Origin: a virus
IMG/VR virus record: IMGVR_UViG_3300025099_003085
Coordinates: 1-39,064 of that record
DNA: 39,064 bases
Reading direction: 5' to 3' (one strand)
The notes under the pieces are model-generated. The model saw only the letters and a program-made list of their open reading frames with translations. It was not told where the DNA came from and did not search any database. This document shows, in pieces, positions 32,124 through 37,959 of the stretch; the first letter of the stretch is position 1; every line of letters starts with the position of its first letter. The translations under genes were made by a program, and so were the position numbers.

Positions 32124-32945
32124 ATGGCAAAGTTAAAAGATATAATCAAAGAAAATTTTTCACTTGTGGGTGGAGTTGTTAGTGTACCTGCAATTGGTGG
32201 TGCACCAAGTAAGGGTTTAACCGATATCGTAGAAGATATTTACGGAACAAACTCTGAAAAGGTTTCTGCTAAAGAAATAAAAGAATCAATGAAAACTTTT
32301 TCTCAAATGGGTAAACTTTTACAAACAGAAAAGAATTTAAAAGAAATTGCAAATTCTCTATCTACTATTGCAACAAAGGCAAAAACCTACACATTAAGTG
32401 AGACAGAAGATTGGTTTGATAAAGTTACTGTAAATCGTAATATGAAGGAACTTACTACATTATCAAAATCTTTTAACAAAATTGCAACAGAAGCTCAGTC
32501 TCTACAAGAAAGAATGAGTGCACTATATGAAGATATGGGACACGTTATTGGTCGTTACTATGAAATAAGTGATGAAGAAGAAGGACATGGAGAAGAAAAT
32601 ATCGAAGAGGGAGATTACGAAGAGTTCTTCCAAAAGGCAATGGATAAGTTTGGTATTAAATCACCAGCAGAACTTGATGATGATAAAAAGAAAGAGTTCT
32701 TCAATTATGTAGATAAAAATTACAAAGCAAAGTCTGAAGGTAACTTATCTGAAGCAAAATTTGCAGTAAGTTTTGAACTTGGTCAAGGTGGAGATGGAAC
32801 TATTATTGTAGATGCATCAGGATCAGGACAAGCAAAGGCAATAGTAGCAAAACAATTAAAAAAAGGTCTAAAGGCAGTTAAAGGTGTAAAGAGAGTTCAG
32901 TCAGGATTTGGAAAACAAATGGACAAGAAACTCGGAGACGACTAA
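32124..32945 (+). CDS. Capsid-targeting-type core protein
   Basis: A 273-residue protein with TAGGAG upstream and a promoter-like TATATTTATT at 32094-32103. It opens M-A-K-L-K-D-I-I-K-E|N. It has a long helical middle and a K-S-P-A-E-L-D-D-D-K-K-K-E-F-F-N-Y-V-D-K-N-Y-K segment at about residues 177-199 that recurs in T4-like phage structural proteins. It ends with a glycine-rich beta-alpha domain (V-S-F-E-L-G-Q-G-G-D-G-T-I-I-V-D-A) that could bind nucleic acid. Its position before bS21 and scaffold suggests a core component. Confidence 0.75.
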   Translation: MAKLKDIIKENFSLVGGVVSVPAIGGAPSKGLTDIVEDIYGTNSEKVSAKEIKESMKTFSQMGKLLQTEKNLKEIANSLSTIATKAKTYTLSETEDWFDKVTVNRNMKELTTLSKSFNKIATEAQSLQERMSALYEDMGHVIGRYYEISDEEEGHGEENIEEGDYEEFFQKAMDKFGIKSPAELDDDKKKEFFNYVDKNYKAKSEGNLSEAKFAVSFELGQGGDGTIIVDASGSGQAKAIVAKQLKKGLKAVKGVKRVQSGFGKQMDKKLGDD

Positions 32946-32962
32946 ACGAAAAGAGGTTATAA

Positions 32963-33166
32963 TTGATTGAAGTAAGATTGAAAAGAAACGAATCTATTGA
33001 GAGAGCAATTTCAAGATTCAAGAAGAAAGTTAAAGAGAGTGGTTTTTTGTTTGAGTTAAAAGAAAGACAATACTACACTAAACCATCCGAAGAACGAAGA
33101 GAAAAGAAAAATAGAGCTAAAAGACGTAATTATTATCAACGATTACGTGACGAAAAAAGTTTCTAA
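32963..33166 (+). CDS. rpsU: Ribosomal protein bS21 homologue
   Basis: A 67-residue basic protein that matches bS21 across its whole length: V-R-L-K-R-N-E-S-I-E-R-A-I-S-R-F-K-K-K-V near the N-terminus, F-L-F-E-L-K-E-R-Q-Y-Y-T-K-P-S-E in the middle, and an Arg/Lys-rich tail. The start is TTG at 32963, with AGAGG upstream. bS21 sits on the 30S platform near the Shine-Dalgarno/anti-SD helix and affects initiation. Phage-encoded bS21 is known from other marine phages, where it is thought to replace or supplement the host protein. It is flanked by core and scaffold genes. Confidence 0.9.
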   Translation: MIEVRLKRNESIERAISRFKKKVKESGFLFELKERQYYTKPSEERREKKNRAKRRNYYQRLRDEKSF

Positions 33167-33193
33167 TTTTCATAGTTTTTTAATATAAGTATA

Positions 33194-33201
33194 TATTTAT
33201 A
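33194..33201 (+). promoter_or_regulatory. TATTTATA box upstream of scaffold leader, possible late promoter
   Basis: ATATATTTATATAAAA lies in the 148-base gap between bS21 and the scaffold gene. If this is the promoter, the transcript would carry a leader of about 100 bases, with two hairpins, before the scaffold start at 33315. Confidence 0.4.
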
Positions 33202-33211
33202 TAAAACGAAA

Positions 33212-33247
33212 TACACTATCGTATATTCCTATACATCATATAGTGTA
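33212..33247 (+). other. Two-tier inverted repeat in scaffold mRNA leader
   Basis: TACACTAT (33212-33219) pairs with ATAGTGTA (33240-33247). Inside, GTATA (33221-33225) pairs with TATAC (33230-33234) across a TTCC loop. No run of T follows, so a Rho-independent terminator is unlikely; it could shape or protect the mRNA, or be an operator. Confidence 0.6.
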
Positions 33248-33270
33248 CCTGATTAAGTAATTAATTTAAT

Positions 33271-33290
33271 TATAGTTCCCAATAACTATA
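33271..33290 (+). other. Seven-base-pair hairpin upstream of scaffold ribosome site
   Basis: TATAGTT (33271-33277) pairs perfectly with AACTATA (33284-33290) around a six-base loop CCCAAT. It ends 24 bases before the scaffold ATG and just before the GGAG ribosome site, so it could affect translation initiation. Confidence 0.5.
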
Positions 33291-33314
33291 CTGAAATCCA
33301 AATGGAGAAACATA

Positions 33315-34463
33315 ATGGATGACTTATTAAAAGAAGCCATCGCAGATGCAAAAGCAGTTCGTGAAACAGCTCTTGCTAATGCTAAAATGGCACTTGAAGA
33401 AGCATTTACTCCACGTTTAAAGTCAATGTTAGCTCAAAAAATCCAAGCTGAAATCGAAGATGAAGGCGAAGATGAAGAAGAAGTTTCTGAAGTCGAAGAT
33501 GAAGAAATGGATGATGAAGTTGAGGACGAAGGCTACGGCGAAGAAGGTGAACATTCTGACGAAATAGAAGATGAAGAAGAAGTCGAAGAAGGTGGACATT
33601 CTGACGAAGAAGAAGATGAAGAAGAATCTATGGATGAAATCGAAGACGAAGATGAAGATGCTGAAGTTTCAGAAATCGAAGACGAAGATGAAGATGCCGA
33701 AGAAGTATCTGAAATTGAAGATGAAGATGATGAAATGGAAGAAGAACTCGACCTCGAATCAATTCTTGCTGAGTTAGAAGCAGAAATCAATGAAGAAGAT
33801 GAAGAAGACGGAGACGAAGAAAAAGTTGACGAAAATGATGTATCATCTGATATCGGTAAAGCTGATAACAAAGTTGCTGACGATGCAGCAGACTCATCTG
33901 AAACAGGAGCACAAGGTCCTGAAGGCGAAGGTTCTGATGAACCAGCTGGTAAAGAAGATGATGAAGCTGAAGTTGTTGATGACTTGACAGAAGTTGAAGA
34001 CGAAGACGAGGGTGAAGAAGTTGAAGAAGATGTCGATTTAGACGAAGTTCTTAAAGCTTTATCCGAAGTTGAAGACGAAGACGAAGACGTGGAAGAAGTT
34101 GCTAAACTTAAAAAAGAAGTTTCAGAACATAGAGATGTTGTAAAATATCTACGTTCTAAACTTAATGAAGTTAACTTATTGAACGCTAAATTATTATTCT
34201 CAAATAAACTATTTAGAGCGTTTGGTTTAAGTAACGAACAGAAAATGAAAGTTGTTGAGACTTTTGATAGAACTAAGAGTATCAGAGAGATTAAGCTTGT
34301 GTACACTACATTAGCAGAGTCTTTCCAAGGCACTCGTGCACCTATCAAAGAATCAAAAGGTTCATCTTCTAAAGCAGTTGCTTCAACTAAACCAGTTAAA
34401 GAAGTAATTACTGAGTCTGATGATATTAAGAACAGATTCAAGAAGTTAGCAAACATAATTTAA
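33315..34463 (+). CDS. gp22: Prohead core scaffold protein (gp22-like), highly acidic
   Basis: A 382-residue scaffold directly before the major capsid gene. The N-terminus (M-D-D-L-L-K-E-A) has an L-x-E site. Residues about 50-260 are mostly Asp and Glu with tandem S-E-I-E-D-E-D-E-D-A repeats. The C-terminal helices carry the family pattern L-N-E-V-N-L-L-N-A-K-L-L-F-S-N-K-L-F-R, then K-V-V-E-T-F-D-R, and L-A-E-S-F. It is much more acidic and longer than T4 gp22 (269 residues). It fills the prohead core and is degraded by the protease. The gene uses more GAC and GAA codons than the AT-rich neighbours. GGAG precedes the ATG. Confidence 0.85.
   Translation: MDDLLKEAIADAKAVRETALANAKMALEEAFTPRLKSMLAQKIQAEIEDEGEDEEEVSEVEDEEMDDEVEDEGYGEEGEHSDEIEDEEEVEEGGHSDEEEDEEESMDEIEDEDEDAEVSEIEDEDEDAEEVSEIEDEDDEMEEELDLESILAELEAEINEEDEEDGDEEKVDENDVSSDIGKADNKVADDAADSSETGAQGPEGEGSDEPAGKEDDEAEVVDDLTEVEDEDEGEEVEEDVDLDEVLKALSEVEDEDEDVEEVAKLKKEVSEHRDVVKYLRSKLNEVNLLNAKLLFSNKLFRAFGLSNEQKMKVVETFDRTKSIREIKLVYTTLAESFQGTRAPIKESKGSSSKAVASTKPVKEVITESDDIKNRFKKLANII
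33636..33734 (+). repeat. Imperfect tandem repeat in acidic scaffold region
   Basis: In-frame units of 36 and 39 bases (33636-33671, 33672-33710), followed by a shorter third unit, all begin GAAATYGAAGAYGAAGAT. They code for E-I-E-D-E-D-E-D-A-E-V-S-type units. Slipped-strand copying probably changes unit number between relatives. Confidence 0.75.
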
Positions 34464-34488
34464 AACTACTCTTATTGGGAGAAATGTA

Positions 34489-36147
34489 ATGAGTAAAAAT
34501 ACAAACACAATTGAACAGTTGATGGATGGATATAATCCACAACGTCAGTTGATGGAACAGACCCGTAAGTTAGTTAAGAAGTGGGAGCCAACAGGCCTTT
34601 TAGAAGGTATGGGTAAAGACCACGAAGTAAACGGAATGGCAGTTCTACTTGAAAACCAAGCTCGTCAGTTAATTGACGAAGCTTCAAGAACTGGTACATC
34701 AGCAAACTCTGAAGAGTGGAGCGGTGTAGCACTTCCTTTAGTTCGTAGAATCTTTGGTGAATTAGCAGCACAGGAATTCGTTTCTGTTCAGCCTATGAAC
34801 CTACCTTCAGGACTGATCTTCTATCTTGACTTTAAATACGGAACTAACCAAACAGCTAACCATACTGAGAACTCAGATGTTCATGGTAACACATCTGGTT
34901 CAAACACAGACGCTACAGGCGGTCTATATGGTGCTGGTAAATTTGGTTACTCAATCAACGACCAGACCTCAGACGCACTAACTATTGGTGCAGCAGTTGC
35001 AAATGATGCATTTACAACTGGTTCTGTAGTTTGGCAAGATGTTGATTTTGAACCAGACCTATCTGCTTCTGTTGCTCTTGGCTCAGACGCTGATAACGGT
35101 CTTGTTAAGATTACCGTTGATGGAACAAACGATTTAGCTAACCACGATGTTGAAGGCTTTAGAGCATTCACAATTAGTGGTTCTGGTATCGACGCGTTCT
35201 ATCCAGCACACACTACAAGGGATGAGTCTAGCACAGACGTAACCTTTATCGCATTGAAATCACAAGCTGCTGTACCAAGTGGAATCGTTGTGAAGTATCA
35301 CAAAGAAGCCGCTAATAACTACACTCGTGGTGATTTTGAAGCAACATCAACTCAAATTGATGGAAATCCTGAATCAGATATCGACATTCCTGAATTAGAT
35401 ATTGCAATGAAGAGTATTCCGATAATCGCGAAAACTCGTAAGTTAAAAGCAGTCTGGACTCCAGAACTTGCTCAAGACTTGAATGCATATCATTCAGTTG
35501 ATGCTGAAGCAGAATTGACAGCACTTCTTTCTGAATACATCTCAATGGAAATCGACCTTGAAATCCTTGATATGTTGTTTGCAAACACAAACGCAAAGAA
35601 AGAAAAGTGGTCAGCAAGAGTTGGATATGAGTACAACACAGCAACTTCGTTGTTTGCAGAGTCCTCAGCTAACTCAAACGCTTACACAAAAGGTGAGTGG
35701 TTCCAAACACTTGGAAACAAGATACAAGCTGTATCAAACGCAATCCATCAGAAAACTCTTAGAGGTGGTGCTAACTTCTTGGTCGTAAGTCCAGAAACAG
35801 CAACAATCATCGAGAGTATTCCTGGATACGCTGCAGATACTTCTGGTGAAGCAACTGAGAAATCATTTGCTATGGGTGTACAAAGAGTAGGTGCTCTTAA
35901 TAACAGATATACGGTTTACAAAAACCCATATATGTTAGAGAACAAAATCCTCGTAGGTTTCCGTGGAAGTAACTTCCTCGAAACTGGAGCGGTTTACGCA
36001 CCTTACGTACCGTTGATAATGACACCTCTTGTTTACGATCCTAAGAACTTTACTCCAAGAAAAGGCGTCATGACCAGATACGCTAAGAAGATGGTCAGAC
36101 CTGAATTCTATGGTGAAGTTGTCGTAGCAGATGTAAACTACGTTTAA
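34489..36147 (+). CDS. gp23: Major capsid protein (gp23-like)
   Basis: A 552-residue capsid protein. The N-terminal propeptide ends at Q-L-I-D-E64|A65, an I-x-E site at the same place as the T4 gp23 cut (after residue 65). After it comes the family block W-S-G-V-A-L-P-L-V-R-R-I-F-G-E-L, followed by V-S-V-Q-P-M-N-L-P-S-G and L-D-F-K-Y-G. The C-terminal part has V-S-P-E-T-A-T-I-I-E and a P-L-I-M-T-P-L-V-Y-D-P motif. It forms the head lattice after cleavage. The gene is less AT-rich than its neighbours, as expected for a highly expressed gene. A GGGAG ribosome site precedes it, and a terminator follows. Confidence 0.97.
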   Translation: MSKNTNTIEQLMDGYNPQRQLMEQTRKLVKKWEPTGLLEGMGKDHEVNGMAVLLENQARQLIDEASRTGTSANSEEWSGVALPLVRRIFGELAAQEFVSVQPMNLPSGLIFYLDFKYGTNQTANHTENSDVHGNTSGSNTDATGGLYGAGKFGYSINDQTSDALTIGAAVANDAFTTGSVVWQDVDFEPDLSASVALGSDADNGLVKITVDGTNDLANHDVEGFRAFTISGSGIDAFYPAHTTRDESSTDVTFIALKSQAAVPSGIVVKYHKEAANNYTRGDFEATSTQIDGNPESDIDIPELDIAMKSIPIIAKTRKLKAVWTPELAQDLNAYHSVDAEAELTALLSEYISMEIDLEILDMLFANTNAKKEKWSARVGYEYNTATSLFAESSANSNAYTKGEWFQTLGNKIQAVSNAIHQKTLRGGANFLVVSPETATIIESIPGYAADTSGEATEKSFAMGVQRVGALNNRYTVYKNPYMLENKILVGFRGSNFLETGAVYAPYVPLIMTPLVYDPKNFTPRKGVMTRYAKKMVRPEFYGEVVVADVNYV

Positions 36148-36198
36148 TTAATTTAAACTTAGTTGTCATTTAGAGGTGATCTTTGTCATCTCGAATTT

Positions 36199-36230
36199 AA
36201 AAAGGGTGGGAGTTTTTCTCACCCTTTTTT
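36199..36230 (+). terminator. Rho-independent terminator after major capsid gene
   Basis: AAAAAGGGTGGGAG, a TTTTT-centred loop, then CTCACCCTTTTTT form a stem of about ten pairs followed by a T tract, 50 bases after the capsid stop. It would end or weaken transcription from the head operon before the neck genes. Confidence 0.8.
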
Positions 36231-36240
36231 ATTGCTTTGA

Positions 36241-36248
36241 TATTTATA
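36241..36248 (+). promoter_or_regulatory. TATTTATA box after terminator, possible late promoter
   Basis: GATATTTATATTTAG lies just after the terminator and 43 bases before the gp13-like start. The terminator-then-box order supports a new transcription unit; the promoter role is still inferred. Confidence 0.45.
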
Positions 36249-36290
36249 TTTAGATATATCTAATTAATTTCTTAATATTAGGAGAAAAAT

Positions 36291-37466
36291 ATGGCAATCG
36301 CACTATGGGCAGGTAGTTCCAGTTTCTCTACAGGTGATACGCCTTGGGGATTGTACGATTCAGACGGAGAATTTACAGAATCCGCTGAAAAATTTGCAAG
36401 TTGGGCAGCCAAAAGAATGGGTTACCCTATAACTGCCGTAGAATTGACATCAGGTTCTTTTTATGCGTGTTTTGAAGAATCAGTTACGGAATACTCAGCA
36501 CAAGTAAATCAATTCAATATAAAGGATAATTTATTGAGTTTGAAGGGACAATCTACAGGTTCATCTAATAATTTAACACATAAAAGACTTTCAAATACAA
36601 TGGGAGAACAGATATTTTTGTCTGAAACCTATGGAACTGAGGCTCAAGTAGGTGGACAAGTCGAAACCTATACAAATAAAATTACTCTTTCTCAGTCTGT
36701 ACAAGAATATGATTTGAATGAATTAATTGCAGACCTTAGTGGTAGTGGAGCAGGTACAGGTGGAGCTATAGAGGTAAAGAGAGTATTTTATGAAGCAAGT
36801 CCTGCTATCACGAGATACTTTGATCCGTATGCAGGTACAGGTCAACAAACAAACAATATGTTGGATGCATTTGGATTCGGTGGTTCTTCACCAGCAATAA
36901 CATTTATGTTACAACCAGTATATGCAGACTTGTTAAGAGTTCAAGCAATAGAATTTAATGACCAAGTTAGAAAATCTGCATATTCTTTTGAGCTTCGTAA
37001 TAATAAGTTAAAAATATTTCCAACTTGGACAAGTGATTCTACTGGTAGTATGTTTATAGAGTGGTCAAGAGTAGATGATAGAGATAAAGTATTGAGAACT
37101 CGTTATAGTGGTTCTAACGATACAATATCAGATATCAGTAATGCTCCATATGATAACATGAAGTATCAATATATTAACGATGTTGGTAAACAATGGATTC
37201 GTAAGTATGGATTGGCATTATCAAAAGAATTATTGGGTATGGTTCGTAGTAAATATGGAACCATTCCTATTCCTAATTCAGAGGTTTCCCTTGATGGTGA
37301 AACATTAAGAGCGGAAGCAACTGCCGAAAAAGAAACATTAATAGAACAATTAAGAGAAATGTTGGAAGGAACAAGTCAAAAGGCACTCTTAGAGGCTGAT
37401 AGAGAGTCATCAGAACACTTACAAGAGAAACTTAAAAAAGTTCCATATCCAATTTACATAGGATAA
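36291..37466 (+). CDS. gp13: Neck protein, gp13-like
   Basis: A 391-residue protein with AGGAG upstream, first gene after the terminator. Visible blocks are A-K-R-M-G-Y-P-I-T-A-V-E-L near residue 40, E-E-S-V-T-E-Y-S, and G-K-Q-W-I-R-K-Y-G-L-A-L-S-K-E-L-L-G with P-I-P-N-S-E-V-S-L-D-G in the C-terminal third. These are typical of the gp13 neck/head-completion proteins of T4-like phages. The end is a charged helix (E-Q-L-R-E-M-L-E-G). It joins head and tail after packaging. The next gene looks like gp14, its usual partner. Confidence 0.65.
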   Translation: MAIALWAGSSSFSTGDTPWGLYDSDGEFTESAEKFASWAAKRMGYPITAVELTSGSFYACFEESVTEYSAQVNQFNIKDNLLSLKGQSTGSSNNLTHKRLSNTMGEQIFLSETYGTEAQVGGQVETYTNKITLSQSVQEYDLNELIADLSGSGAGTGGAIEVKRVFYEASPAITRYFDPYAGTGQQTNNMLDAFGFGGSSPAITFMLQPVYADLLRVQAIEFNDQVRKSAYSFELRNNKLKIFPTWTSDSTGSMFIEWSRVDDRDKVLRTRYSGSNDTISDISNAPYDNMKYQYINDVGKQWIRKYGLALSKELLGMVRSKYGTIPIPNSEVSLDGETLRAEATAEKETLIEQLREMLEGTSQKALLEADRESSEHLQEKLKKVPYPIYIG

Positions 37467-37470
37467 TAAA

Positions 37471-37959
37471 ATGGCAAGTAGATTTTGGCCTGTAAAGGAT
37501 ACAGACTTAGCTAAACATTTTAATGATGAGCTTGTAGGTAATTTAACTAAAGATGATTGTAGTATTATCGGACAAGAAGTTATTCTATATCGTATTGCTC
37601 CATATGATACACAAACAAATATGTATGGTGAGGCAGGTGAAACTGGTAAAGTATACAAGGCAGGAGTTAAGTTATTTTGTATTGTAGATGCAGGTGATTT
37701 TGATTGGAATATGGATGAGTTTGGGCCAGATACAAGACAAGAAGTTACATTTGCATTTCAAAGAGATATGTTGATTGATGTAAACTTTAGACCAGACATC
37801 GGTGATATAGTGAGTTGGAATGATGGGTATTTCGAACTCAATGGAACAAATGAAAATCAGTTAATCGGTGGTCAAACTGGTAATAACTGGACTATTAGTT
37901 GTACCGCACACTTATCAAGAATTAATACACTTAATATTGAGAGAACAAGGGCGTTTTAA
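37471..37959 (+). CDS. gp14: Neck protein, gp14-like
   Basis: A 162-residue protein directly after the gp13-like gene. M-Y-G-E-A-G-E-T-G, followed by D-E-F-G-P-D-T-R-Q-E-V-T-F-A-F, then G-D-I-V-S-W-N-D-G-Y-F-E-L-N, resembles the order of blocks in T4 gp14 (F-G-E-D..., F-G-M-Q-V-Q-D-E-V-T-L, G-D-L-I-Y-F...L-F-E-I-N). It is shorter than T4 gp14 (256 residues), lacking the long C-terminal part. It would complete the neck. The TAATG junction couples it to the next gene. Confidence 0.7.
   Translation: MASRFWPVKDTDLAKHFNDELVGNLTKDDCSIIGQEVILYRIAPYDTQTNMYGEAGETGKVYKAGVKLFCIVDAGDFDWNMDEFGPDTRQEVTFAFQRDMLIDVNFRPDIGDIVSWNDGYFELNGTNENQLIGGQTGNNWTISCTAHLSRINTLNIERTRAF

Noticed and set aside
33571-33987. 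Two plus-strand Lys/Met-rich open frames inside the scaffold gene
   Set aside because: They are frame-shifted readings of the Asp/Glu repeats with low-complexity products and no ribosome site.
33533-34456. 307-codon minus-strand open frame opposite the scaffold gene
   Set aside because: Its product is almost only Ser/Thr because it is the complement of GAA/GAT runs. It has no start context and opposes a clear gp22-like gene.
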